A DNA stretch of 64,000 bases from Diplosphaera chodatii (taxonomy: Eukaryota > Chlorophyta > Trebouxiophyceae > Prasiolales > Stichococcaceae). The translations under genes were made by a program, and so were the position numbers. The notes beneath the pieces were generated by a model. That model was not told the DNA's origin. It was given only the letters and a program-made list of their open reading frames with translations, and did not search any database. The stretch is taken from positions 1,389,001 to 1,453,000 of the forward strand of contig JAALGY010000037.1 of assembly GCA_032358165.1 (NCBI GenBank). Direction: 5' to 3'. Positions 36,818 through 50,081 of the stretch are shown piece by piece (the first letter of the stretch is position 1; every line of letters starts with the position of its first letter).

Positions 36818-39800
36818 ATGCATCTCAGCCGCGAGGAGGCGGCAGAGCTGCTGGAAGTGGAGGTACGATCTGGCTCGCTGCAATTACAACATGTTTCAAG
36901 TCGCGTCCTAGGCAGCCGTTGCCGGGCTGTAGCAGCAAGCAAATGCCGAGCGGATCCCACCTCACTCATCCCGTGTGCCATTGTTTGCTGTTCGATTGCG
37001 CACGCCGCGCCAAACACACTGATACTCAATGTTGTGTAGCATGTGATCCAAGGTATAGTTTGTGTTGGCTGTCCTCAGCAGCTGTAGCTTGCTGGCCAGC
37101 AAGGCCGCTGCTGAAGGATCAGCATAGGCAGAAGCACGGGGTCAGCCAACCGATGAGCGTCAACGCTGGCTGCTGACCTGAGCACGTGCTGTCGCAGGTG
37201 GACGCAGATGAGCCGACGGTGAAGGCTGCCTACCGGCGGCTGGCCCTCAAATGGTGAGTCGTGATCTTGAGGAAGCAGCTTTGATATCATCATAAACTTA
37301 CCTGCTTTTACAGGCATATGCGCTGCGATGGTCCATATACGCCACACTGGTAGCCCCACCTCCGATCACGCTCCGCTGCGACCCCAGGCACCCGGACAAG
37401 AACCAGGGCAACGAGGAGGAGGCCGGCGAGCACTTCAAGAAGGTGTTCGCTGCGCACCAGCGCATGCTGCGCGACACCGACGGGTCGGACGAGGAGGAGG
37501 AGGACTTCGACGAGGATGACTTCGAGGCGGCCATGGAGGAAGCGCTTGCCTTCTTCGCCTTCATGTGGGCCCCTGATGTCATGTTTCTCGTACGCTTGCC
37601 TTTCGGTAGATGCATCGGAGTGCACCCGATGATTGAGCACGCGACGGACCGTTCAAGTGACATCACAATGGCGTCTGGGCACATGCCAGCTGCCAGCTGC
37701 ATACTGACTCACCCCACGGCAGTGCGGAAGCAGACGGGGGATCCTTTATCCGCTGATGATGTCAGGGACGTAATCATGCTGCACTGCACTGCGCTGCAAC
37801 AGGATGCAGCGCACCGGCGGCATGCCGGCGGGCATCCACATGATGGACGGGCAGGGTGGCATGATGGGCTTTGGGTTTACGATGGGCGGCATGGGCGGCG
37901 GCGGCGGCTTCCGTGGCATGCCCAGTACGCTCTTCTGGATCTTCTGGATGCCTCTTTGTGGAGCTGTCATGTTGTGGCAAAGTGGCGAACACAATTGCCC
38001 ATTTTTCGCAGTGTGACGTGCGGCTGTGATCGAGGCACAAGCACACGCAAGCGGGCTCGACCTCAGCCATGTCAGACACTCATGTAAGTGCTTCTGAGTC
38101 TGAGTCACCCCCTCATGCAGGCGGCAATGAGGGCCTGGACTTTGCTGCTGGCGGCTTCCCCGGCATCAGCATGGGCGGCATGGGCCGGCGGGAGCGCCGC
38201 CAGCGGGACGCCCAGGACGAGCAGGCCAAGTGAGCTGGTCTCGATTCTGACCGCCAGCACTGCGCCGCTGGACTGCATTGCCTTGCCTTGCAGGCATGCA
38301 GCAGCTGAACAGGCCCGAAGATGTGCTGCAGCAGGGCGCCTCGGTCCTCAGGCCACAGTTACATTCGTCACTGATCCACGCCGAGACGTCAGCCATGTGA
38401 TGCGCTTTGTCACCTGGGCTGCCCCCCTTGCGCAGGCGGCGCCAGGAGGCCCGCCGCAAGCAGCAGTCCGCCAAGGAGGAGAAGGCGGCGCGTCGCGCGA
38501 ACGACGTGGTCGCCGCCCGCGAGGCGGCCAAGGAGGCGCGCGAGCAGCAGCGCCTGCAGGTGCGCTCGCGGGTCACGGTGACGCCTGCCTGCCTGCTGCC
38601 GAAAACGCGCCAACAAGTGCAGCTTGCAGCAGCCTGTGAGTCGTCCTTGCTGTGCAGCAGCTCGCTGCGCATTAAGGCTGTATTCGGCATCGTGGTACGC
38701 GTCAGGCAAAGCGGTGGTCCTGGGCAGCCAATTCGATCGGCATCACACTGCTGTTGACAATGACGTGTTCTGCGACCCGCAGAAAAAGGACCCGAAGCAG
38801 GCGGAGGCGGAGGAGGCCGCACGCATCGCCAAGGCGCGCGCCGATGTGGCGGCCAGCCTGGGCAAGCCCAACCGGCCTGTCATGCGCGACAAGTCGGATA
38901 CCTCCATCACGATTGCGCTGTCACGCGATGGCAAGAAGGTAGGCCGCAGCAGAAAGCCGCACAGCTGGCAGGCATGTTGTGGCTGGCCTTACTACCCTGT
39001 TGGTGGCAGTGCTTCCCATGGCTCCCTTCCAAGGATTCCTTCCTGCTGTTTCCAAGCAGTGCAAAGCCGCATCCGCACGCATCATGCTTGACGCCTGTGG
39101 CGCCGCAGGTGTTCGAGGACCAGACGTGGCAGCTGGAGTGTCGTGCCGCTGGAGAGTCCGCCTGGCGGGTCGCGGTCGCGGCCACCCCTGACCCCATCGT
39201 CACGGTGCCCGACCTGAAGCCAGGCACCAAATACTCCTTCCGCTCACGGATCAGTGAGTCCCTGACACTGCTTGGGTTCTCCTGTGAGTGGCATACTTTA
39301 CAATGCTGGCCTTGCACCTCATCGCATAGCCGTCGAGGCCAACGACAGTGGCAAGATGATGCTGTGAGCTGACAGATAATCCCTGACTCAGTGCCTGCTG
39401 CTTACATATGGGCCCCACCGGCGGCCCACCTGGGACCTGTCGGGCTGCGGCCCCTTTCACCCAAGTCAGGCCTTCCCATAAATCTTGTGCACCTTCTTGT
39501 TGCTGATATGTCCCCTGATCTCCTGCTGACTGGGTGACATCTGTTCCTACACCAGGCATCCCAGAGAGGGGGGACCCGATCTGGTCGGAGCACAGCGTGG
39601 AGTCGATGTACCCCACCACCGGGCACGCGGCCGCCGCTCCCACCGCCCACCGGGCTGCCGCCGCGGCGCCAGCCCCCCAGCAGAGCTCCGGCCGCCGCAA
39701 GAAGGTGAAACTCGCTGCATGCTCTCACACCCATGCGCACCTTATGTTCCAGTGGTCCTATGCATCCGTCTCTGCTTGACTTTTTGCTGCTTTTGCGCCC

Positions 39801-42800
39801 AAAAGATAGCACCTGCTGTGTGCTGCTCGGCGAAATGGGACATCAGAACACAGCAACCTGCAGGCGATGATGTTTTCATGCATGGCTTGGCTGAGGGGTC
39901 ACGCCCGGTGCTGTCAAGCCCGTCAAGGGAAGCGACTGAGCCTGCGCAGCAGCCAGCCTCTGCGCCAAGCTCATTGCTGCAGTCCTGCATCTTGGAAGGT
40001 GAAAATGCACTGGTGGCGTTGTGTGGTGCAGGGCGAAGGCAAGGCGGGCCGGAAGACGTCCGCCGAGCAGCCGGCGCCCAGCGCAGAAGACCTTGTCGCC
40101 GCTGAGCTCGAGCGCATGCAGGTGAGAGTGCCGGGAGTGCAGCAGTAGAGCTTGTCAGGCGCCTGCTGCAGATCTGCAGCAAATGAATATGTGCACACAG
40201 GCAGTGACTTGGCAGCTCACATTCTGCGCACAATATCTTGACAGCAGCATACTGCCAGCATCGGATTTGTCATCTGTGTCGGCAGGTGCAGAAAGCAAAG
40301 GACAGGCGATACAGGCGGCCCTGGCGGCAGCCGAGGCCGATTACGAGGTCACCAAGCAGAAGGCTGCCCACAGGGCGCAGCCCCAAGAGAAGACGGTGAG
40401 GTGTCACAAGCTATGACATCGTCATCACTTCAGCCAGATGTACATGAGGCACGTGTCAGGACCTGGGTTCTGCAGTTGACCATGCTGTGAGCTGAGCATA
40501 TGTGATCTTACCCCTTGGCAAGTAGCACCTGTTGTGGAAGCAGGAGGTGGCGGCTGCGCGGCCCAAGCCGCCGCCGGCGCGGCGCCACGTCGCACCATCG
40601 CAGCAGCAGCAGCCGGGGGTGGTGTCCATCACGGAGGAGCTGGCGCACGCGCCGCCCGCCAACCGCCCCGCCCGCTCCCGCGGCTTCGTGCTGAACCCCA
40701 TGTGCGCCGTGTTCGCTCCAACTACTTCATCTGTGTTGGTGTCTTGCGATGCATGTGACAGCCCGCAGGCAGTCTGGCCTACTGTGCTCAACTGTATGCT
40801 GATGATTAGTAGATGCAGGACCAGCCACATGCCCTGCCTGAACGCATCCCGCACTATCTTGCCTCATTGACAGGGACCTGCAGCTGCTGGTGTTCGAGAA
40901 GCAGATTGGCAGCACAACATTTGAGCTGATAACAGCTGCGTAGTGAAGCTAGTTTGTGAAACTCACCCTAATATTGAACCGTTTTGACCGGTGCAGGGGC
41001 CCGCCGCCGGCGGGCGTGTCGGTCGCGGAGTGGCAGCACGAGCTGGAGCTGGAGGAGGCGCGGCAGCTGTCCCTCGCCCTGGAGGCCTCCAAGCGCGAGT
41101 GCGTCGGCCTGCCCTCCGACGACCTCATACAGGTGACCTGGCCCTGTTGCCTGCCCCTCCCGCGCTGCAGACAGCGGACGGCAGGTCCTGGTCGAAGTGC
41201 TGGAGTTTCGAACAAATTTATAATATACAGCCTGTTGGACAGAAACATTGAACACGCACGTGTTGCAAGTGGTTGGTCGGGAGGCTGTGCTTGTGGACAC
41301 AGGTGCCTGCACACGATGCAGTGTCCGCAAGTACGTGGCCACATGCGGAACCGCACCTGCTAAACATGTTGGCTCTGCACCGTGGCAGGCGTCCGCCGAG
41401 GCCCGGCGCCGGGAGAAGCAGCCGGCAGCCCCGCCCCCGGCGTATGAGCCGTACGGTCGCAGCGGCGGCGGCGGCGGCGGCGGCCGCGAGTGCTTCCAGT
41501 GCGGGCAGCTCGGCCACATGGCACGGGACTGCCCCTCCCGCCGCACAGTGAGCGCCCCTGTGCCGCTGGAATGCTGCTGGTGGCCCAGCTGGGGCCTGCT
41601 TCACATGTTCGCTGGCGACGATCATATAGCAATACGTTCTGCAACTGCAAATGGCTGCACAGGCGGTACATGTTGTAAGATCGTGCACGATAGCTCAGGG
41701 TAACAGGTGATAGGTGTTCATCACATCTTTGGTTGTGGGAGTTTTCAGCGTCTGAGACCTGCTCCCACAACACGTCGTGCAGGCTTACAACGACAGCACT
41801 CCGCTGCCAGAGTACAAGGGCAGCACCGGCGAGAACGGCTGGGAGCCGCAGCCTTCGGCTCAGGGTGCGACTCCAGGCTGAACTCTGCTGCACTGCTGCT
41901 GCAGTAACAACCACGACCGTCTGCGCTTTCCACAAATGAAGCTTGCAGGCAGTGTCTTCTACGCCTGGCGATTGCATGTACCTGCCTGCTCACCTCAAAT
42001 TTGCTGGGCACGTGTGTCTGACAGCTGTGTCATGCCGTCAACCGCAGCGGGCGGCGACGAGTGGTCGCCCGACTGGGGCGCCAGCCAGGAGCAGCCGGAG
42101 CAGCGGCAGACGCCGCCGCCGGCCGCCGCCACCGACGACGAGTGGCAGCCGTCGTGGACGCAGGACGGCGGCGCGCAGCAGCAGGTGCGGGTGCTGCGAC
42201 CCCCACAATTGTGTCCGAGGACACCCTCGCCCGTGCATTGTGCACCCCTCAGCCCTGTTGCAACCCCCTGCTGTGTAGGGAGACTCCGTGAGTTTGCTGC
42301 TCTTGCCTACCGGACTGCAGCAACTCTCGCCCTTGCTGCTTGTGCGAAGAGCCAACTATGCCAAGCTGGCGCTGAGAACCTCTGTGCCGGACGCTGCAGG
42401 AGACCTGGAGCCCCGAGCAGGCGAGCGCCGCCACCCACTACTCGCCGTCCCCGGCCGCCGAGCCTGCGCAGGACGCCGGCAGCTGGCCCGCCGCACTTGA
42501 GGTCCGCGCATGTGCACACAGTACGTTCCAGCATGGTCGGTGGTACCCGTGGTTTCAAGCCAACTGTGTGTGTGAAAGCAGGCTGCCGCACCTAGGGCAG
42601 CGCAGGGCAGGGCGTGACGAAGGTCGAGGTCCCATGCGCACAGCATCACACAATAGGTTGAATCACATTGTGCGCAGGCGGCTGCGGTGCAGCCCACACA
42701 GGAGGAAGACAGCCAGATGTGGGCGCCATGGGATGCGCAGGAGCAGGCCCCGGCCCCTGCCGCAGGGTGGGACGCCCCCAGCCACGCCTCGCCGCTGCAG

Positions 42801-44068
42801 CAGGCGCCTGCCGTCGGCTGGGACGCCCAGCAGCCTGCTGCAGGGTGGGATGCGGGCACCTACCAGCAGCCGCCGCAGCAGCAGCAGCAGGCGCAGCAGC
42901 AGCAACAGGTCGGCTGGGGCACACCAGATGCTGCACCGCTGCCACAGCAGCCAGCTGCTGCTGGCTGGGACACGCACCAGCAGCCTCAGCAGCAGCAGCA
43001 GCAGCCTGAGCAGGAGGTGCGTACACTTGTGCCATGCCTGCAAGCATCACGGCTGCTGTATGTTGGCAATCAGGAGCTGAAGGTGTGCTGCCCTATAGTT
43101 TTGAAGAGGACTGCACGGTGCAGCAGCCATCGTGCCTGGTGCCAAGTGCGATGTGCGCGAGGTGTCGTCACCTGACTCAGGATTGGTCTCTGCTGCACAT
43201 CCACAGGCCTACGGCCTGCCCTGGGGTGCTGACGCCTCCTACCAGCAGCCGCCCAACGGCTACCAGGCGCCAGCGGCGGATGCGTACCCGCAGCAGCCGC
43301 CCCACGGCCAGCAGCCGCAGGCAGCAAACGACTGGAATGCCCCCATACAGGTATGGCTATGCTTGGAAACAAAAGGCCAAAAATAACGCGGCTGTATTGC
43401 AAGCATCTGATCTGATGGCATGAGCCCCTCCACTGTGCAGGGCAGCTATGCGGAGGCGGCGCTGCCTGCGGCAGACGTCGGCTGGGGCGAGGAGGCTGCC
43501 GGCGGCTGGGGCTACGATGACGACGGCCCCGTCTCGGCCAAGCCCTTCCAGGTGAGGGAAGCTCCAAGCACCTGTCGAGGATGCAGCTCTTCCCGCTGAA
43601 AAGGTCCATGGCAGCCTTCGGATGCCCTTGAGTGAAGTCTCGATCAGACACTGCTGCAGCGCTGGGTTGCCGGCAACAACTGCTGCGGCGCACATGCGTC
43701 TCCAGTTGCTGCCTGTGTCCTGGTGCTGCAGCAATATGTGTCTTCCAGAGTATATTGAACTTTCTGACCATTGCAAAAGCCGAAACAATTGCAACTGCTT
43801 GGTCCATCGATTGCGTGCACGAGAACTGGCCATCATGAACCACTGCAATGCTGTCGGCGCATGAGGCCGCTGCAACAGGGGCCCAGCCATGCCCTCTGCC
43901 ACGGCTACAGCGGCCTGGCCAGCACATCTGGCGCAGCGTAATCACATCTCAAGCCTTGCAAGCATACTAGTCGCAAACCCATCTGACAGTCGTCTGTCTT
44001 GCATGCTACAGACCACGGGCGCGGCGGCGCGCCCCAAGGAGGACTTCCACCAGTACGTGCAGCGGTGA
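36818..44068 (+). CDS. Multidomain J-protein: DnaJ, acidic/coiled-coil, FN3-like, UIM, CCHC zinc knuckle, GW/WG-rich tail
   Basis: About 22 exons, all junctions in phase, predict 920 residues. The J domain spans residues 1-60: [24 protein letters not shown], and the HPD motif at 35-37. An acidic patch ([13 protein letters not shown]), a Met/Gly-rich stretch and a basic coiled coil follow. Residues about 240-330 look FN3-like ([51 protein letters not shown]). The helix [19 protein letters not shown] (about 515-533) fits a ubiquitin-interacting motif: L523, A526, S530, E533. A CX2CX4HX4C knuckle is at C579, C582, H587, C592. Residues 598-920 hold GW, WG and other Trp motifs in Gln/Pro/Ala-rich linkers (exon 42678-43016 has five GW). 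Family knowledge: J domains stimulate Hsp70. The combination is not one I recognise. Exon 40315-40395 is the least certain. Confidence 0.87.
42678..43551 (+). repeat. GW/WG tryptophan repeats with poly-Gln linkers
   Basis: Exons 42678-43016, 43207-43350 and 43441-43551 encode AGWDA, VGWDA, AGWDA, VGWGT, AGWDT, LPWGA, NDWNA, VGWGEE and GGWGYD, separated by Pro/Gln runs of up to six Gln. The intervals are not exact tandem copies. Confidence 0.8.
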
Positions 44069-45359
44069 GCACCTCCTAGCAGTTCAAGCTTGTCGAGGCA
44101 CTGAAGGGCGGTAGTTGACTGCCCTCCGCTATTGCCACTGCTGTCGCTGTCTCGATGTACCATCTGATTGACAGCGCTGCCAGCATGTGTCGTGAGCTCG
44201 CACCATCGCAAACATGCGATAGCCCGAGCGGCGGAGCATTCCACAGTGGTGTCTGCCTAGCCGTGCTGAAGCTGCTGAGTGTCGCTGCGCCCAGGGAACC
44301 GTCGTCAGAGTCCCGGACACATATTGTGCGCCCACCACCGATTGCGCGGCCGTACCAGCAGCAGCATCAGCATCTGTTTTGCCCCAGGGGCCTGACTGTA
44401 GCCCACCAGACAGATGCTCGTCACATCCAATGCTCATCAGCTACTGTCGTGGCAACGTAGATCAACACAGCGGCAAACTCGTGTTAGCCTCGACAGGTTC
44501 AGCAGCGGCATATGCTTGGACTGTTGCTTGGCAGTGGCTGTCCAAGGCTGTGTGTGATTGCTGGCCCTTCCATGTGCTTTTGTGCTACAGGGCGTGATGG
44601 CAGCACGCCAAAAGTCGGGCCGCTCTCAGGGCCGCTGGGCTGGTCAGGGCAGAGCAAGCATGTCTGTGGCTAGTAGAGGGCAGCGAAAGTGGTGAAGGCA
44701 GGACCAGGGTAGGAGATGGCGGGGCAGGGCCAACTTGGCCATGGCACAGCCGTGTGATGTAGGGCAGCAGATGGTACTCATAGACATGATCCCTGGGTGC
44801 TACAGGGTGAGGTGTATTCTCAGTGCATATGCAAACTTGCTTGACAGCTTGTCAGTGTAGTTCAGGTAATAGAGTGGTGTCAGCTGTTAGTGCGGCCAGT
44901 GCTGTCCTCCAGATTGTTTGCAGTGTCAGGAATGCCCGCGCAGTGTCTAATCATGGCGTGTGGTCGTGTGCATGCAAATGAAAAGAGCATCGGGCGTATT
45001 CCAACCTCGTCTGTTACCTTGGGGCACGATAAAGCATTCAGGATGACAAACATGCACAGGACGCGGTCAGCTGTCAATCAGACAAGCAAGCTGCAATGTG
45101 CTACATTTTGCCGATCAGGATCACATTCAGAATGAAACCTTTCGTACTCCCACTGTCCATAACGAGTTTGATATTCGCAGCAGAAGCGCAACTCCAGTGA
45201 CTGTCAGCTACCGCGGGGCCAAAGCACCTGGTTCGCCCGCGAACAGTTCAGCAGGACAAGGGGACACTCCTGAACTGCGGTAGCGCCAACATTGGCTGAC
45301 GCCCCCCGCCGCCAGCACATTCGGCACGTACTGTTCATGAGTGCTCCAGCAGACTGCCA
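44069..45359. other. Convergent intergenic region between the J-protein and the Cys-rich array
   Basis: About 1.29 kb, lower in GC than the exons. It holds the J-protein 3' UTR (plus) and the 3' UTR of the first Cys-rich gene (minus). Open frames are short, with no domain and no tRNA-like B-box. Confidence 0.5.
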
Positions 45360-48300
45360 TCATGTAGTCTGCGCCACGCACTGTGCAGTCCCAATGGTGC
45401 CCAGAAGGCGACGCCCAGAGTTCACGATGCCCATGGTGTAGCCAGGGTCGCATCTGCAAGTGGGCACGAGGCATTGTCAGCGTCAATATGCACTGTGTGA
45501 TCTGCAATTGGCAAGTCGAGCCATGCGCAGGCTGGCAGTGCATGCGGCTGGCACTTTAGGTGAGAGCGTGCCTTTAGAAGGCTTACCCGTAGCAGTGTCC
45601 GCTGCCATCGGCGCTGGGTGCACAGTATGAGCAGTGTGCCGGGCACTTGGTGCAGAGGACCTGCAGTTCAGAATGTGCAGATAGAGGTATCATTGCAATG
45701 CAGAACGAAACCAACCCGTCAGCATCAGCCGCATGCAGCCCATTGTCACACTATGCAGCAACAGAACCATGAACAGCGGTACCAGCGATACAAGCAGTCC
45801 TACAGGGTTGCCAAAGTGACCTTGCAGATGCTCACCGGCTGCTTGCGGCCTCCGCACATGCCGGTCGCGCCGCTGGTGTTCTGGTTGTCGTAGCCGCCCA
45901 GGCCATGGACGCTGTTCAGAGACGAGTACTCAAAGCCGATGCAGGAACCTGCAGCAGCATCAGCCACACCCCTGGGCTCGCTGAATGTCAGCTCGTACTC
46001 AACTGCAGCGGTCTCTGCCAGCAGCAGCAGAGTGTGCTGCACAGCGCGCACCGTTGAAGTGGCCGTTGCCATCGGCGTTCAGTATGTACAGCGCCCACGC
46101 AAACCGGCCGCCGCTCTCGTCGTATGCGAGCGCTCCAGTGCACTGACCCAGCAGAGCCTGCAGCGCCTGCGTTGCAGCAGACGATATGGTTATGCACTGC
46201 GCACCTCCTGTAATGCTGTACATGATTGCTGAGTGCCTCACAATTGACGCAAGGCGAGACACACACTACCTGTCCACACCCGCAGCAACAGCAGCTGCAT
46301 GTACATCTTCACATGCTGCGAATGGTTGACGCAGGCATTCATGCATATGGTTCAAACAGGAAAAAATACAGCCGCAAATCATGTGCGCACCTGGCCGGCA
46401 GTCGGGTATGTGCCTGCGTCCAGGACTGCAAGCCCGAGGTTGAGTCCAAAGGGACTCCCACTTGCACGGCACACCTGCAGTGCATCACAACACGTCAGTG
46501 TCCACTGCCCTACAATCATTTGCAAAGCTGCGCACCAGCAGTCATGATTGGAAACTGTCTCACCGCTGCTGCCGTGACGAAGTTGGCCCCAGCATCTGTG
46601 AGGCTGTCCACCGCAATGAACGCGCCGTCATTGGAGGTCGATAGGGAGCCAGTGCCGCATGTGCCTGCAAGCAACATCACCTGTGCGTCATGCTGCCGCC
46701 GTGATGCAGCGCATGAACGGTTCTGGCCACACCAACCTCAGGGTGGTATTGGAATGTGATAATGTGCATCAAACCCAGTATGTTTCTCGCAGCAAACACT
46801 GCGGTGGTGAACACTGCAGTGGTCACGTCATGAGGGGGCGCACTGCAAAAGAGCTGGTCCGGCGAGTAGCCTAGGAGCTGCACTTGCTTGCTGGGGTCAC
46901 ACCTGTGGGTATACATAGGCACGCTTGTAAGCTGGCTCGCTGAAAGTGGACCATTTCAACGACCATCACAACCTGTCGAATCAGTCTCATGACCAAGCTA
47001 CCAGCAGGTCAATGCTTGTGTCCATGACGCCATGCTCCGTGACACTGTGGTCACGACCGCAACAGCTATTTCACTCGGCGGTGGCAACACTGACAGACAG
47101 GCACTGCACATCGTCATTCAGGAACAGCTGACTCACTTGTAGCAACCCTTTGTGGCGTCCGCCCCTGGCGAGCACGCTGCGCAGCCGTCAGGGCATGTTG
47201 TGCACACGACCTGCACAGTGTGGCCAGTCTGATGCGAAGTCTCGACACGCGGGACACACAGTGACGTCCTGAAGCACTTGCAAACTGCACGGCATGGTCT
47301 GCTGCCTGAACAGCAGCTGCCGCAGCGTTGTTGCGGCAACGCCAGGAGATGCCGAATCACTCAGTGGATCATGAAGGAGCAGCCTCACCGGCAGCTTGTG
47401 GTTGTTGCACTGGCCGAACTCCGCAAACGTGAACTGCTCCTGCTGCAGCTCGTAGGTGGACTTGTAGTCCAGCTCCTGGCACAGGCCGTCAAAGGTGCTG
47501 TTGCCTGCAGCAGACAGGCAAGGGCTCCACTGTGTACCAGCAGCCAGAACCTGCTGAAGGGCACAGCGGGGCCCAGCAGGCAGCGCATGGCTACGCGGAT
47601 ATTTCCATACCAGCCCACCAATGCCATGGACCACCTGCACCGCTGAGGCATCATTGCAATGTTTACTTGATACGGTGCTTGCGAAAGCCCTGACCTGCGG
47701 TGCCACGGACGGTGCTCTCGGCCCAGGCAAGGCCTAACCCATAGCCCGGCGCGACGCCGCTGCAGCCGCTGGTGCAGGTCCGCAGCGCCTGCAGCGTGGG
47801 ACCATATTCAGAGGCAGCTTCTATTGCCTGACGATGCACCCTATAGCACTGCGCATGGCGCCTGCCGCTTGCCGCCAGACCAGGTATGCACGGTGCCAAT
47901 GCAAGCTCATTGGTCAACCGACACTCTTGGACCTGATGTCCTGGTGCCACACTTTACTCTGATATGAGCCCAGCATGAGGGAGCATGTGCACCTACCGAG
48001 GCAGCCGAGGGTGCCTTGCCCGGCGGCAGCACCGCCAGCCCCAGCTGCACACCCGCCTTCGCACTCGCCGCTAGGCACACCTGGCGCAGCAGAACAGCCT
48101 GTAAGCCCTGCAGCCGCACAACCGGCATGCCAGTGCAGCTCGCATGTCCGTGTGTCAGTGAGGTCGATGGCGCAGTGTGCTGTGCGTGAAGAGGCTGTGG
48201 GCATACAGGCTGGCGGTGGTGGTGATAGCAAGACATTGCTGCATGTGAAGTTTAGCGCACCGACTCGGCGGTGGAGTACTGCGCTCCGGCGTCCACGAGC

Positions 48301-50081
48301 GTGTCCACGGCGGTGAAGCTGCCGTCCAGGCCGGCGGCGGAGCATTGCCTGCCCTTGTTGCAGGTGGCTGCAGGCAAAACAGCAGCAGGAGGTGTGAAAA
48401 TCAAGAAGGTTGGCTCAACAGCAGCCAGAGTGGCACCTCCCGGGTAGGCCACAATAGCCCGGACGGTGGTCGGTCGGTTACTACTCGTTTGAGACAAACA
48501 CACTGCTGTTGGTGGATTGTGCACAAGGATGCAGAGTACGATGCAGTCTCCCGACACCATTGTGTGCAGGGGTTCAGAGTTTTGCAGGCAGGTGGGCGCA
48601 CTGGGCGGCGGCGGCGGCCGCCGGGGGGGCGGCGGCCGGGGCGGCGGCGGGCGCCGCGGCGGCGGCGGCCTGGGTGCGGTGCAGGTGGTGCGGGCGCCGT
48701 TGATCAGGTACCCGGCGGCGCAGCTGGCGCAGGCGTGCTGCCCAGGCTTTGGCTGCCACTGGCGCCCCTGGCTGCACTTGGTGCAGGTCACAGCCGTCGA
48801 GGTGCCCTTTGCAGTGCCTGCAGCGTGGTGGTGGGTGCGCTGTCAGGCAGGAGCGGCATTCCAGTGCATTGCCATCTGACCTTTAGCATCCTTGGCAACA
48901 CAGTGGCTGTAAGTCTTGTCGTGTGCTGGGGTCTGCTGCTATGACCGTGCCACGCTGTCAAGCTATCTTTTCAGAGAGGACTGGGGCGGTCACCTGCTGG
49001 GCATGCCTGGGGCTTGCCGCCAGGCCCGGGTTGCACTCCCGGGCCATACACCGTGCACGTTGTCCTGGCCGAGTTGACTATGCCACCCTGCAGCAGGTGC
49101 CACGCCACGAGGTCACTACAGATGCTCTCCCAGGCTCATGCCCGGACACATTGCAGAGAACATTGTACATGCCATTTCAGCGCCTGAGCATGTTGATTAT
49201 GCCTGAAGACTGCTGCGTTCATCCCCACCTTAAGGCACAGCAGGCAGTGCGCCTGCTGGGGCTTCGGCTGGTACCCGTGGCCGCCGCTCTTGGCGTCATA
49301 GCCCGTGCACAGCTTGCATCTGTCCGTCGCCGAGGTCGTGGCTTTGGCGGTGCCGGCGGGGCAGGGGGTGGCTGTGGAAGTATCCTTGCCCAGCTGCCAC
49401 CCTGGCCTGGGGACTGCAGCGGCAGTTCAAGGGAGTCAGCCGGATGCTTGAACTGGACACTTGTAGGCATGCTATTCTCCTCCTTTCACAAGTGGCAGCC
49501 GTGCAGATGTGAAGCGCAGGTTTGAGGTGGTCCTGCCACTGTGCAGTTCCCCGATCATAGTCATTTCCGCCGTGAACCTGGCTTGCAGTTGACAATGGCG
49601 AACGCCCCGGGCGAGTGCACCGCTGCGCAGCAGACCTTGCCGCTCTTCACAGTGCAGCGCGTGCACTGCCGGGTGTAGGCCTGCACAGACCATGCAGCAG
49701 GGCTCCCGGTCAGGTGACATGCCGAAAAGGAATGACGTGTGTCATGTGGCAACTGCGGCGGTAGGGTACACCCAACGGCCGACAACAGTGCATAGACCAG
49801 CGGGCATGCAGCTGAACGGAACGCGAAGGGTACGGTCATCTATGTTGATCAACAAGAACATTCAGCACACGGGGGGGCATGAGACGCACCTTGAGACACT
49901 GCTGCGGGATGGTCGCCAGCAGCGAGCGTGATGCCGCGGCATCGCCGGCATCTGTCAGCCCGTCCACCTTGGCAGCAGTGACGTCGATCGTTGCTTGTGC
50001 GAACTGCGCGCCGAGCAGCAGGCCCAGGGCGCAGAGCAAGGCCAGCGCCGCAGGATCGTGGCTCGCCGCCGCGCCGCGCAT
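45360..50081 (-). CDS. Secreted Cys-rich modular protein 1 (complete; two cassettes)
   Basis: The start is MRGAAASHDPAALALLCALG (50081), a signal peptide. Exon 1 (49890-50081) ends RSLLATIPQQCLK. Head exons: AYTRQCTRCTVKSGKVCC (about 49575-49690); AKATTSATDRCKLCTGYDAK and more (about 49230-49400); GGIVNSARTTCTVYGPGVQP (about 48995-49095); CTKCSQGRQWQPKPGQHAC with AGYLINGARTTCTAP then PPPPRR repeats (about 48590-48810). Then come two rounds of a six-exon cassette. Round 1: A about 48254-48360, B 47995-48080, C 47690-47795, C2 47395-47505, D 47138-47215, E 46820-46900. Round 2: A 46565-46665, B 46392-46475, C 46060-46170, C2 45840-45950, D 45590-45662, E to the stop at 45360. CxxC spacing in D (CTKCPAHCSYCAP) is ephrin-receptor/GCC2-like. 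Probably an extracellular or cell-wall protein; function unknown. Confidence 0.84.

Noticed and set aside
36818..44068. Splitting the J-protein into a short DnaJ gene and a separate UIM/zinc-knuckle gene
   Set aside because: All exon phases join without a stop, and no stop codon, start codon or poly(A) signal with an intergenic gap is seen between the parts. I kept one model but list cDNA as the test.
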